64,000 bases of DNA from positions 2,480,001-2,544,000 of the forward strand of contig NZ_JACHML010000001.1 of the NCBI RefSeq assembly GCF_014208045.1, in the 5' to 3' direction. The notes under the pieces were generated by a model. It did not search any database. It had not been told where the DNA came from and was given only the letters and a program-made list of their open reading frames with translations. Of this stretch, positions 10,995-19,346 are shown in pieces. This stretch comes from Microbacterium thalassium. Lineage in GTDB: Bacteria > Actinomycetota > Actinomycetes > Actinomycetales > Microbacteriaceae. A program made the translations under genes and the position numbers. Each line of letters opens with the position of its first letter. Position 1 is the stretch's first letter.

Positions 10995-11996
10995 ATGACC
11001 GCCACGCTCGCCCAGTCCACCGGCCCCGCGCACACGCGCATCTACGCCTACGGCGCCGCCCGCGGCGAGGTCGCCGTCCCCAACGACGACCTCGTCGGCC
11101 CGATCGACTCCAGCGACGAGTGGATCCGCCAGCGCACCGGCATCGTCACACGCATGCGCGCCGTTCCCGAGACCGACGCCATCGACCTCGCCACCGACGC
11201 CGCCCGCGAGGCGATCGAGCGCTCGGGCATCGCGCCCGACCAGATCGACGCCGTCATCGTCGCGACCATCAGCAACCCCAAGCAGACTCCGTCTGTCTCG
11301 GCCATCGTCGCCGACCGCGTCGGCGCGAACCCCGCCGCCGCCTACGACCTCAACGCCGCGTGCGCAGGCTTCGCCTACGGCGTCGCGCAGGCCGACGCGC
11401 TCATCCGCGCCGGCTCCGCGCACTACGCCGTCGTCATCGGCACCGAGAAGCTCAGCGACATCGTCGATCCCACCGACCGCAGCATCTCCTTCCTGCTCGG
11501 CGACGGGGCGGGCGCCGTCGTGATCGGTCCGAGCGACACCCCGGGCATCGGTCCGACGGTGTGGGGCTCCGACGGCTCGAAGGCGGATGCCGTGGGCATG
11601 AACCACACCCTCACCGAGTTCCGCGACGGCGAGTCGCCGTGGCCGACCCTGCGTCAGGAGGGGCCGACGGTCTTCCGCTGGGCCGTGTGGGAGATGGTGA
11701 AGGTCGCACGTCGCGCGCTCGAGGAGGCCGGAGTCGAAGCATCCGATCTCGCCGCGTTCGTCCCCCACCAGGCGAACATGCGCATCATCGACGAGTTCGC
11801 CAAGCAGCTGGGCCTTCCCGACACCGTCGTCGTCGGCCGCGACATCGAGACCACCGGCAACACCTCGGCCGCGTCCATCCCGCTGGCCACGCACCGACTG
11901 CTCGAGGAGCACCCCGAGCTCAGCGGCGGCCTGGCGCTGCAGATCGGCTTCGGCGCCGGTCTGGTCTTCGGCGCCCAGGTCGTCGTCCTCCCGTAG
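10995..11996 (+). CDS. fabH: 3-oxoacyl-ACP synthase III
   Basis: A 333-residue ketoacyl synthase III that starts chain synthesis by condensing an acyl-CoA primer with malonyl-ACP. The catalytic triad is visible: Cys123 in NAACAGF, His258 in VPHQANMRI and Asn289 in ETTGNTSAAS. Actinobacterial FabH usually takes branched or short acyl-CoA primers; substrate choice cannot be read from the sequence. It lies between fabD (11-base gap) and acpP (74-base gap with a likely extra promoter). Confidence 0.96.
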   Translation: MTATLAQSTGPAHTRIYAYGAARGEVAVPNDDLVGPIDSSDEWIRQRTGIVTRMRAVPETDAIDLATDAAREAIERSGIAPDQIDAVIVATISNPKQTPSVSAIVADRVGANPAAAYDLNAACAGFAYGVAQADALIRAGSAHYAVVIGTEKLSDIVDPTDRSISFLLGDGAGAVVIGPSDTPGIGPTVWGSDGSKADAVGMNHTLTEFRDGESPWPTLRQEGPTVFRWAVWEMVKVARRALEEAGVEASDLAAFVPHQANMRIIDEFAKQLGLPDTVVVGRDIETTGNTSAASIPLATHRLLEEHPELSGGLALQIGFGAGLVFGAQVVVLP

Positions 11997-12014
11997 CCCG
12001 AACCGACCCGACCC

Positions 12015-12042
12015 TAGACTGAGTCCCGGCCCTTCCCGGGAC
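12015..12042 (+). promoter_or_regulatory. Internal promoter and leader hairpin of acpP
   Basis: TAGACT (12015-12020) resembles a -10 element 51 bases before acpP. It is followed by a 7-bp hairpin (12023-12029 with 12036-12042, loop of six). This would give acpP a separate structured 5' leader, in keeping with the high level of ACP that cells need relative to the synthases. Inferred from sequence only. Confidence 0.4.
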
Positions 12043-12070
12043 CGCGAACCCCGAAGAAAGCAGGAGAACA

Positions 12071-12319
12071 ATGGCATTCACCACCGACGAGGTCCTCGCC
12101 GGACTCGCTGAGCTGATCACCGACGAGACGGGCATCGCCGCTGACGAGGTCGCGATGGAGAAGTCGTTCACCGACGACCTCGACATCGACTCGATCTCGA
12201 TGATGACCATCGTCGTCAACGCCGAGGAGAAGTTCGGCGTGACGATCCCCGACGACGAGGTCAAGAACCTCAAGACGGTCGGCGACGCCGTCAGCTACAT
12301 CACGTCGAACCAGGCGTAG
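12071..12319 (+). CDS. acpP: Acyl carrier protein
   Basis: An 82-residue acidic protein with the 4'-phosphopantetheine site DIDSISMM; the modified serine is Ser41. Three-helix ACP spacing and length are normal. The prosthetic group carries growing acyl chains between FabD, FabH and FabF. The start has a strong GCAGGAGA ribosome site seven bases upstream. It is flanked by a leader hairpin upstream and a strong hairpin 6 bases after its stop, so it may also be made as a discrete short mRNA. Confidence 0.97.
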   Translation: MAFTTDEVLAGLAELITDETGIAADEVAMEKSFTDDLDIDSISMMTIVVNAEEKFGVTIPDDEVKNLKTVGDAVSYITSNQA

Positions 12320-12325
12320 TCCGCA

Positions 12326-12352
12326 CCGGTGGGGGCTCCACGCCCCCACCGG
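12326..12352 (+). terminator. Strong hairpin directly after acpP (partial terminator or processing/stability element)
   Basis: An 11-bp perfect GC-rich stem (12326-12336 with 12342-12352) with a 5-base loop starts six bases after the acpP stop. There is no U-tract. In the middle of an operon it is more likely to stabilise or partly terminate the acpP message than to block fabF fully. Confidence 0.6.
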
Positions 12353-12390
12353 ACATCCGCTCCCTTCCCACCCGAGGATCTTCGAATCGC

Positions 12391-13629
12391 ATGAGCACAT
12401 CCCGCATCGTCGTGACCGGCGTGGGCGCATCGTCGCCCATCGGCGGCACCGCGCCCGAGAGCTGGTCGGCCCTTCTGGACGGCGTGTCCGGAGCGCACAC
12501 GCTCGAGTACGACTGGGTCGAGCAGTATCAGCTGCCGGTCACGTTCGCCGCCGAGGCGAAGGTGCGGCCCGACACCGTGCTGGAGCGCCCCGTCGCCAAG
12601 CGCCTCGACCCGGCGTCGCAGTTCGCCATGGTCGCGGCGATGGAGGCATGGGCGGATGCGGGTGCCCCCGAGGTCGAGCCCGAGCGGCTCGGCGTCGACT
12701 TCGCCACCGGCATCGGCGGTGTGTGGACGCTGCTGGACGCGTGGGACACCCTGCGTGAGAAGGGCCCGCGGCGCGTTCTGCCGATGACCGTGCCCATGCT
12801 CATGCCGAACGCCGCCGCGGGCAACCTCTCGCTGCACTTCGGCGCGCGGGCGTTCGCCCGCACCGTCGCCAGCGCGTGCGCGTCGAGCACCGAGTCGATC
12901 GTCAACGCCGTCGAGCACCTCCGCGCGGGTCTCGCCGACGTCGTGATCGCCGGCGGCACCGAGTCGGCGATCCACCCGGTCACGATCGCATCGTTCTCGT
13001 CGATGCAGGCGCTGTCGCGTCGCAACGACGACCCCGAGACGGCATCGCGCCCCGGCAGCATCGACCGCGACGGCTTCGTCATGGGCGAGGGCGCCGCGGT
13101 GTTCATCCTCGAGACCGAGGAGCACGCTCGCGCCCGCGGCGCGAAGATCTACGCGGCCGTGGTCGGCGGCGGTGTGACGGCGGACTCGTACCACATTACC
13201 GCGAACGACCCCGAGGGCCGCGGCGCGGCCCGTGCGGTGCAGCTCGCGCTGGCGTCGGCGGGTGCGTCGCCCGACGACGTCACGCACATCAACGCACACG
13301 CGACGTCGACCCCCGTCGGCGATCCCAACGAGTACCAGGCCCTGAAGGCCGTCTTCGGCGACCGCATCGACGAGATCCCGGTGTCGGCGACCAAGGCCTC
13401 GACGGGTCACCTGCTGGGCGGCACCGGCGCACTCGAAGCCTTCTTCACGGTGATGGCGCTGCAGGAGCGCGTCGCACCGCCGACGATCAACATCACGACG
13501 CAGGACCCCGAGGTCCCCTTCCGCCTGTCCGGCGAGGCGACGCCGCTGGGCTCCGGCGACCAGCTGGCGATCAGCAACTCGTTCGGCTTCGGCGGCCACA
13601 ACGCCGTCGCGGCGTTCGCCTCGGTCTGA
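12391..13629 (+). CDS. fabF: 3-oxoacyl-ACP synthase II
   Basis: A 412-residue condensing enzyme for chain elongation with malonyl-ACP. Cys163 (SACASSTES), His303 (NAHATSTPVGD) and His340 (STGHLLGGTGALE) form the Cys-His-His triad, and the C-terminus ends with the usual SNSFGFGGHNA glycine-rich block. It is last in the fab operon, followed by a 12-bp terminator hairpin. No fabG, fabZ or fabI is in the window, so the reductive steps are encoded elsewhere. Confidence 0.97.
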   Translation: MSTSRIVVTGVGASSPIGGTAPESWSALLDGVSGAHTLEYDWVEQYQLPVTFAAEAKVRPDTVLERPVAKRLDPASQFAMVAAMEAWADAGAPEVEPERLGVDFATGIGGVWTLLDAWDTLREKGPRRVLPMTVPMLMPNAAAGNLSLHFGARAFARTVASACASSTESIVNAVEHLRAGLADVVIAGGTESAIHPVTIASFSSMQALSRRNDDPETASRPGSIDRDGFVMGEGAAVFILETEEHARARGAKIYAAVVGGGVTADSYHITANDPEGRGAARAVQLALASAGASPDDVTHINAHATSTPVGDPNEYQALKAVFGDRIDEIPVSATKASTGHLLGGTGALEAFFTVMALQERVAPPTINITTQDPEVPFRLSGEATPLGSGDQLAISNSFGFGGHNAVAAFASV

Positions 13630-13640
13630 CGCACACGTCC

Positions 13641-13673
13641 AGACGCCCCCGGGAGGAAGTTCCGGGGGCGTCT
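13641..13673 (+). terminator. Terminator after fabF
   Basis: A perfect 12-bp stem (13641-13652 with 13662-13673) with a 9-base loop begins 12 bases after the fabF stop. It ends the fab operon. A weak U-rich tail (TCTATCGT) follows. Confidence 0.85.
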
Positions 13674-13743
13674 ATCGTGTCAGGCGGCGATTCGCGTTTC
13701 CGCTTCCCGGGAAGGTCTGCCTCCGAGCTTCGGTAGTTGCGCC

Positions 13744-13775
13744 GCGCCGGCCTGAGCCTTTCGGGAGGCCGGCGC
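13744..13775 (-). terminator. Terminator of the DUF3145 gene
   Basis: A perfect 10-bp stem (13744-13753 with 13766-13775) abuts the stop codon of the DUF3145 gene on the reverse strand. There is no U-tract. With the fabF hairpin, it separates two converging units. Confidence 0.65.
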
Positions 13776-14279
13776 TCAGCCGACCTTGTGCAGCCACACG
13801 ACGGGGACGTCGTCGCCGGCGTGCCGGAACGGCTCGAGTTCCTGATCCCACGCCGACCCGAGGGCGATGTCGAGCTCGCGGCGCAGTTCCACCGCGTCGC
13901 CCGCGGCGACCTCCATGGCGTAGCGGATGCGGTCCTCGCCGATCACCACGTTCCCGGCGCCATCCGTCTGCGCATAGTGGATGCCGAGCCCCGGGGTGTG
14001 CAGCCATCGGCCGCCGTCACTGCGAGGGGTGGGATCCTCGGTGACTTCGAACCGCAGGTGCTCCCACCCGCGGATCGCGCTGGTGAGGGCGGCCCCCGTT
14101 CCCACGGGGCCCTCCCAGTAGAACTCCGAACGCCGGGTGCCGCTGAGCACGGGCTGATCCGCCCAGTCGAAACTCACCGCTCGCCCGAGCGTCCGCCCCA
14201 CCGCCCATTCGAGGTGGGGACACAACGCGCGTGGCGCGGAGTGGATGAAGATCACCCCACGCGCCTGTGATGCCGCCAT
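13776..14279 (-). CDS. DUF3145 family protein
   Basis: A 167-residue protein of a small actinobacterial family of unknown function, which also sits beside the fab genes in Streptomyces. Visible features are the N-terminus RGVIFIHSAPRALCPHLEWA, a central tryptophan- and arginine-rich segment (FYWEGPVGTGAALTSAIRGW) and a C-terminal DVPVVWLHKVG. It has no signal peptide or membrane segment. The ATG has ACGGAGAG upstream, and a GATAAT-type -10 element lies about 80 bases before it. Conserved linkage suggests a link to fatty acid synthesis, but it is transcribed towards fabF from its own promoter. Confidence 0.88.
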   Translation of the reverse strand: MAASQARGVIFIHSAPRALCPHLEWAVGRTLGRAVSFDWADQPVLSGTRRSEFYWEGPVGTGAALTSAIRGWEHLRFEVTEDPTPRSDGGRWLHTPGLGIHYAQTDGAGNVVIGEDRIRYAMEVAAGDAVELRRELDIALGSAWDQELEPFRHAGDDVPVVWLHKVG

Positions 14280-14419
14280 GATCTCTCCGTTTCGTCCAGG
14301 TACGTCTTCCCCTACGACCTGGCACGGATGCCGTGGCGATGTTCTGTTGTGTCGGGGCCATTATCGCCCACGACCTGCGCGAATCACAAGCATGTCATTC
14401 GCGACACGCCAGAGCCCCA

Positions 14420-14453
14420 CCCGCGGGCCGGCTCCTGTCGGAGCGGCCGCGGG
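14420..14453 (-). terminator. Terminator hairpin after the oxygenase-like gene
   Basis: A 14-bp stem with two single-base bulges and a 4-base loop (arms 14420-14435 and 14440-14453) starts 25 bases beyond the stop codon at 14479. It is placed to end the reverse-strand transcript. Confidence 0.55.
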
Positions 14454-14478
14454 CGGGGCTCGCTGCGGATGCGGCGGC

Positions 14479-15252
14479 TCAGGCCTCGCTCATGGCGCGG
14501 ACCTCGGCCTTGCCCTTGGCGGCGTAGTACGCGGCTCGGGCGGCGTCGCGGCGGGCCTGCTCGGCCTGGCCGGCGTCGATGGTCTCCTGGTCGACGGGGT
14601 ACTGCGTGTACTCGGTGGTGCCGTGGTACTTCTCGATGTAGGCGTCGAGCTCGGGGCCGGACGTCCACGAGGTGATGAGGCAGTAGCGCGGCTCGTCGCC
14701 GGAGTGGTGCACGGCGTGCCACAGACGCTGCGTGTCGACGATCAGCTGCGCGCCGGCCGGCAGCGCGATGCGGTACTCGATGCTCGGGTCGGTGCGGTTC
14801 TCACGCAGGACGAAGTAGCTGTCCTTGTCGTCGGTGAGGTTGAAGAAGCCGCGCACGACCCAGCCGGTGCCGTCGGGGTTCAGGCGGTTGTTGTCGTCCT
14901 GGTGCAGGTTGTACAGGCAGTCGGCGTACGAGTTCGGCTGCAGCTCGATGATGCGGCAGCGGCCGACGTTGGCGCCGGGCTCCTGGGCGCGGGCCGTCAG
15001 CGTCGGCGCCAGGGCGGTCTGGGCGTCGATCCACACGCCGTCCTTGTCGGTGCGTGCGGGCGTGTGGTTCCAGAAGCCGTTGCACTCGATCTCGCCCTTG
15101 GCCGAGGCCAGCGGGGCGAAGCGGGTGTCACCGGAGGACTTCCAGTCGACGTACTCGATGTCGAGCCACTCCTTCGGGTCGATCGGCTTGTCGTACGAGT
15201 CGAGGACGACGAAGCCGGTCTCTTCGAGGGCGGCGGACTTGATGTAACCCAT
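14479..15252 (-). CDS. Uncharacterised protein with an iron/2-oxoglutarate oxygenase-like motif set
   Basis: A 257-residue cytosolic protein that I do not recognise by name. The core resembles a double-stranded beta-helix oxygenase: His117-x-Asp119 (LHQDD) could bind iron with His179 or His182/183 (RLWHAVHH), and Arg189 (EPRYCLITSW) sits where a 2-oxoglutarate-binding Arg is expected. The spacing of about 60 residues between HxD and the distal His is normal for that fold. The C-terminal ~40 residues are an alanine- and charge-rich helix. The start has GAAAGG upstream. It diverges from the DUF262 nuclease gene across 199 bases. A metal enzyme is an inference; a non-catalytic cupin is the alternative. 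Confidence 0.6.
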   Translation of the reverse strand: MGYIKSAALEETGFVVLDSYDKPIDPKEWLDIEYVDWKSSGDTRFAPLASAKGEIECNGFWNHTPARTDKDGVWIDAQTALAPTLTARAQEPGANVGRCRIIELQPNSYADCLYNLHQDDNNRLNPDGTGWVVRGFFNLTDDKDSYFVLRENRTDPSIEYRIALPAGAQLIVDTQRLWHAVHHSGDEPRYCLITSWTSGPELDAYIEKYHGTTEYTQYPVDQETIDAGQAEQARRDAARAAYYAAKGKAEVRAMSEA

Positions 15253-15451
15253 GGTGAGGAATCATGCCTTTCGGTCAGCGGGCCAGCGCGTTTTTACAGG
15301 CCCGGCAACAGGCAAGCCTACTGGCGGCCGCTTGAGAGTCCGGTGTTCGCGGCGGTTCCCCAGGGTGCGCACAGCGCTCGACTAAACTCGACGGCGGCGT
15401 GCCCGGCGAGCCGGTTGCGGCGCGAGAAGCATCCGGAAGGCGATCCACCCC

Positions 15452-17464
15452 ATGGTCACAGCCCTGACAGCCACCAACGTCGACGCGACCGCCGTCAACA
15501 CGATCGGATGGCTGGCGTCGGGCGAGTGGACGATCGTCGTGCCGGTCTACCAGCGCCAGTACCGCTGGGACATCGGCGGATGCGAGCAGCTGCTGGGCGA
15601 CATCCGTGCGGTCGCCGAACTCGACGACCGCCGCATGCACTTCATCGGCTCGGTGCTCTCGGCGGTCTCCCCGGGCGCCGACGGCGACGAGCTGGTCCTC
15701 ATCGACGGCCAGCAGCGCATGACGACGCTCATGCTGCTGGTCGCGGCGCTCAGCCACACGGTGCGCGCCAGCGACCCGGAACTGGCGGCGGAGCTGGAGC
15801 GGGTGCTCGAGCGCCCGTCGAGCGCCGGCCGCACGAAGCTGCGCCCGCACCGGGCGTGGGCCGACGTGTTCGAGAGGGTCGTGCTCGACCTGCCGGCCCC
15901 CGACGCATCGCGCGCATCCCGGTTCGACGACAACTACGCGTTCTTCCGCAGCCAGATCAGCGCCGCCGAGGCCCCGCGCATCTGGCGCGGTCTGCAGAAG
16001 CTCGAGCACGTGGCGATCACCCTCGGCGCCGGCGCCAACGCGCAGCAGATCTTCGAGAGCCTGAACTCCACGGGTGAGCCGCTGCGCGATCACGAGCTGA
16101 TCCACAATTACGTGCTGATGGGGCTCTCGCATGCGCAGCAGCGGGAGATCGAGGACGACTACTGGCTGCCCATCGAGCGGAGCACCGGAGAGTCGATCGC
16201 GGCGTTCTGGCGTCAGTACCTCGTGATGCACACCGGCCGCGAGGTGTCGGTGACCGGCGGGCGCGGCGTCTACGACGTCTTCCGTCAGGAGTTCCCGCTT
16301 CTCGAGATCGACGACCTGCGCGGCCATGCCTCGGACTGGCGCGCCTTCGCGGCCGTGTACCGGATCCTCCTCGAGCCGGCGACCGCGCTCGACGACGAGG
16401 TGGGCCGGCACCTCGCGTACCTGAACACGTTCGGCTCGACGATCTACCCGCTCGTGATGCGGGCCTATCGCGATCACGAGCTCGGCCTCATGAGCCGGGA
16501 CCGCCTCATCGAGCTGCTCGAGATGCTGCAGTCGATGCTCCTTCGGCGAGCCGCCGTCGCTGTGAACAACGACCGTCTCGTCGCCCGGCTGTGTCGCGCC
16601 TACGACGACGGCCACGAGGCGCTCGTGACCGCCATCTCGCGCGTGACGCCCTCGGACGATCGCGTGCGCGTCGCGCTGAAGTACACGGAGCTCGTCCACC
16701 CCGAGTACGTCCTCGGGCGGCTGGCCGGCGCCGAGCCGGGCGCGCAGCTGGACGTCGACCACATCGTGCCGGCCGCGCCGTCCGACGCGTGGACCGCGGA
16801 CGGCGCCCGCGAATGGGGCGAACTGACCGAGGACGAGCAGAACAGCTTCCGCGCCGTCGCGAAGACCCTCGGAAACCTGACGCTGCTCGAAGAGGAGCTC
16901 GCCGCTCAGGCGTTCGACCGCTCGTTCCCCGACAAGACGCCCCTGTACGGCCGCAGCGGGCTCCCCCTCACACGCGATCTCGCCGGGCTGCCCGACTGGA
17001 GCACCGCCCGGATCGCCGCCCGTTCGGCGGAGCTGACGAAGCGCTTCGTGCAGGTGTGGCCGCGCACCGGCGGGCGGGTGATCGACGACGACGGCCTCAC
17101 CCCGATCCTCGACGCCGTGCGCCGTCGCGGCTGGCCGCGGGGATGGCAGCGCGAGTGGTCGTACGTGGAGTACCGCGGCGAGCACTGGGAGGTGCCCGAC
17201 GTCAAGTACCTCTTCAACCGCATCTTCAAGCGCCTGTGGGCGGACTCCCGCGCGTCGGTCGTGTCGTACAGCGCGCGCCGCGGCGGCCCCGTCTACACCG
17301 CGCCGTCGTGGAACGGCCAGTGGGACCGCCTCGACGACGACAACCACCTCTACATGGGCTGGGACTACAGCTACATGCTCGCCGCCGTGCAGGGGGTGCT
17401 TCAGGAGGCGGGCATCGAGTCCGAGGTGTTCGTGAAGTACTCCTACATCGGCGAGGCGATGTAG
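15452..17464 (+). CDS. DUF262/DUF1524 (GmrSD-type) nuclease
   Basis: A 670-residue protein combining an N-terminal DUF262 ParB/sulfiredoxin-like domain (DGQQR at residues 85-89, then QIFESLNSTGEPL near 196-208) with a DUF1524 HNH domain. In the latter, DHIVP (436-440) supplies the catalytic His and LGNLTLLE (Asn475) the distal Asn. GmrSD relatives are NTP-dependent type IV restriction enzymes that cut glucosylated hydroxymethylcytosine DNA, so anti-phage defence is likely. After residue 520 there is an extra ~150-residue region rich in aromatic residues that is not part of either domain and could be a modified-base reader. A TAAACT -10-like element lies about 65 bases upstream. Confidence 0.85.
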   Translation: MVTALTATNVDATAVNTIGWLASGEWTIVVPVYQRQYRWDIGGCEQLLGDIRAVAELDDRRMHFIGSVLSAVSPGADGDELVLIDGQQRMTTLMLLVAALSHTVRASDPELAAELERVLERPSSAGRTKLRPHRAWADVFERVVLDLPAPDASRASRFDDNYAFFRSQISAAEAPRIWRGLQKLEHVAITLGAGANAQQIFESLNSTGEPLRDHELIHNYVLMGLSHAQQREIEDDYWLPIERSTGESIAAFWRQYLVMHTGREVSVTGGRGVYDVFRQEFPLLEIDDLRGHASDWRAFAAVYRILLEPATALDDEVGRHLAYLNTFGSTIYPLVMRAYRDHELGLMSRDRLIELLEMLQSMLLRRAAVAVNNDRLVARLCRAYDDGHEALVTAISRVTPSDDRVRVALKYTELVHPEYVLGRLAGAEPGAQLDVDHIVPAAPSDAWTADGAREWGELTEDEQNSFRAVAKTLGNLTLLEEELAAQAFDRSFPDKTPLYGRSGLPLTRDLAGLPDWSTARIAARSAELTKRFVQVWPRTGGRVIDDDGLTPILDAVRRRGWPRGWQREWSYVEYRGEHWEVPDVKYLFNRIFKRLWADSRASVVSYSARRGGPVYTAPSWNGQWDRLDDDNHLYMGWDYSYMLAAVQGVLQEAGIESEVFVKYSYIGEAM

Positions 17465-17567
17465 GAGGCGTCCGCCCGAGCGCATCCCCCCGCTCCGCCG
17501 ATCCGGAGCCGGTCATGTCCCCGGCCCGTGCGACGATCCTCCCGACAGATGCGTCACGGGAGGGCGG

Positions 17568-18764
17568 ATGCGAGGCCAGGCGACTGTGCTGCACGCGGAT
17601 CTCGACGCCTTCTACGCGTCGGTCGAGCAGCGGGACGCGCCCGAGCTGCGCGGCCGGCCGGTCATCGTCGGCGGCGGTGTGGTGCTGGCGGCGAGCTACG
17701 AGGCGAAGGCCCGGGGTGTGCGCACGGCGATGGGCGGACGGCAGGCGCGCGACGTGTGCCCGGATGCCGTCGTCGTCCCGCCGCGGATGGAGGCGTATTC
17801 CGCGGCGAGCAGGGCCGTCTTCGCGATCTTCCGCGACACGACCCCCGAGGTCGAGGGGATCTCGATCGACGAGGCCTTCCTCGAGGTCGGGGGGCTGAGA
17901 CGCATCGCCGGGACGCCCGAGCAGGTCGCGGTGCGCCTTCGGGAGCGCGTGCGGACGGAGGTCGGGCTGGCGATCTCCGTCGGCGTCGCGCGCACGAAGT
18001 TCCTCGCGAAGGTCGCCAGCGCCGTCAGCAAGCCCGACGGACTCCTGATCGTCGAGCCTGAGCAGGAGGAGTCGTTCCTGCTCCCCCTGCCCGTGGAGCG
18101 GCTGTGGGGAGTGGGAGCCGTCACCGCCGAGAAGCTGCACCGGCTCGGCATCCGCACCGTCGGGCAGCTGGCCGACCTCGAGTCATCGGCGGCCGAGGAG
18201 CTCCTCGGCAGGGCGGCCGGCGCGCACCTGCACGCGCTGGCCCGGCTCCGGGATCCGCGCCCCGTGGACTCGACCCGGCGCCGCGGATCCATCGGCTCTC
18301 AGCGCGCTCTCGGCAATCGTCCGCGCTCGCCAGAGGAGCTGGTCGTCATCCTCACGCAGATCGTCGATCGTCTCGCCCGGCGGTTGCGCGACGGCGGGCG
18401 CGGCTGCCGCACCGTCGTGCTGCGCCTGCGCTTCGGCGACTACACGAAGGCCACGCGCTCGCGCACGCTGCGCTCGGCGTCGGATCGCACGGCCGTGCTG
18501 CTCGCCGTCGCTCACGGACTGCTCGACGCGGCACAGCCCGAGATCGCGCGCCGCGGCATCACCCTGATCGGCGTCTCGCTGTCGCACCTGGTGCGCGCGG
18601 AGACCCTCCCACCCGAGCTGCCGATCGACTGGAGCGACGGAGAGCGGCTCGACACGGTGCTGGACGCCGTGCGCGATCGCTTCGGCGCCGCGTCGGTCGC
18701 ACGCGCCGCGCAGCTCGGTCGCGACCCCGGGTGGTCGACGCCGCTGCTTCCCGAGCACGAATGA
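17568..18764 (+). CDS. dinB: DNA polymerase IV (Y family)
   Basis: A 398-residue translesion polymerase. Metal ligands are visible at Asp11 (HADLDAFYASVEQ) and Asp101-Glu102 (GISIDEAFLEV). The thumb helix-hairpin-helix (WGVGAVTAEKLHRLGIRTVGQLADL) and the little-finger domain follow. A C-terminal beta-clamp motif is not evident. GGGAGGG lies five bases before the ATG. No LexA box could be confirmed upstream. It may act with, or in place of, ImuB/DnaE2-type mutagenesis. It converges on the NTF2-like gene with 7 bases between stops. Confidence 0.94.
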   Translation: MRGQATVLHADLDAFYASVEQRDAPELRGRPVIVGGGVVLAASYEAKARGVRTAMGGRQARDVCPDAVVVPPRMEAYSAASRAVFAIFRDTTPEVEGISIDEAFLEVGGLRRIAGTPEQVAVRLRERVRTEVGLAISVGVARTKFLAKVASAVSKPDGLLIVEPEQEESFLLPLPVERLWGVGAVTAEKLHRLGIRTVGQLADLESSAAEELLGRAAGAHLHALARLRDPRPVDSTRRRGSIGSQRALGNRPRSPEELVVILTQIVDRLARRLRDGGRGCRTVVLRLRFGDYTKATRSRTLRSASDRTAVLLAVAHGLLDAAQPEIARRGITLIGVSLSHLVRAETLPPELPIDWSDGERLDTVLDAVRDRFGAASVARAAQLGRDPGWSTPLLPEHE

Positions 18765-18771
18765 CGGGGGT

Positions 18772-19131
18772 TCAGCCTTCGCCTGCCCGGGGATCGACGG
18801 CGCCCCCGAAGTACACCTCCACCTCGCGCACCCGGCCGTCCGCGACCCGGATCGCCTCGGCGTTCCGCCATCTCACTCCGCCGACCCGATATTCGTACCG
18901 ATGCAGCACGATGTCGCCGACGGCGGTGATCTGGAGTGTCTCGGAGGGGCCGTCGAAGTGATCCGCCGACGGAAAGCACCGCTGAAGCCACGTCGCCTTG
19001 TCGATGTGGTCGTCCTGCGGGCTCGTGAAGACGAAGTCGTCGGCCATCAGGGCTTCGGCTTGCGCGCGATCCTGCTCGTGGAACGCGCGCACGAACGACA
19101 GCACGATCGCGACATCCGCAGACCCGCCCAT
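18772..19131 (-). CDS. NTF2-like (SnoaL-type) protein
   Basis: A 119-residue single-domain protein with the cone-shaped NTF2 fold pattern: an N-terminal helix pair (IVLSFVRAFHEQDRAQAEALMADDFVFTSP) followed by antiparallel strands ending in EVEVYFGGAVD. Such proteins are small-ligand enzymes or binding proteins; the substrate cannot be deduced. A TAGCAT -10 element ends six bases before the ATG, so the gene is probably leaderless and monocistronic. Confidence 0.8.
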   Translation of the reverse strand: MGGSADVAIVLSFVRAFHEQDRAQAEALMADDFVFTSPQDDHIDKATWLQRCFPSADHFDGPSETLQITAVGDIVLHRYEYRVGGVRWRNAEAIRVADGRVREVEVYFGGAVDPRAGEG

Positions 19132-19137
19132 GCCGCG

Positions 19138-19143
19138 ATGCTA
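19138..19143 (-). promoter_or_regulatory. -10 element for the leaderless NTF2-like gene
   Basis: TAGCAT on the reverse strand, six bases (CGCGGC) from the ATG at 19131. No ribosome binding site is present between them. Confidence 0.55.
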
Positions 19144-19215
19144 TCGGGGCGTGCGCCCGAGAGGTGGACTCGTCTCGACGTCGATCGAGAGACATCACCG
19201 GGTCGCTGCACACGG

Positions 19216-19289
19216 TAGGGCGGGTGGGACTTGAACCCACGATCGTCGGGTTATGAGCCCGCTGCCTTCACCAGCTTGGCCACCGCCCC
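19216..19289 (-). tRNA. tRNA-Met (anticodon CAT)
   Basis: A 74-nt cloverleaf on the reverse strand. The acceptor stem GGGGCGG pairs with CCGCCCT (one G-U at position 1-72), the D loop is AAGCTGGTGA, the anticodon loop holds CAT, and the T arm is GTGGG-TTCAAGT-CCCAC. CCA is not encoded. The paired 1-72 position argues against the initiator. An elongator Met tRNA is most likely; an Ile tRNA with lysidine-modified CAT cannot be fully excluded. Confidence 0.9.
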
Positions 19290-19346
19290 TTCCCCCACGA
19301 GCCTACCGGCAGGGCGCGCCCGACCCCGCCATGGCACGATGGAAGC

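Noticed and set aside
15275..17485. 736-codon open frame antisense to the DUF262 gene
   Set aside because: The forward frame has clear DUF262 and DUF1524 motifs; the reverse frame has none.
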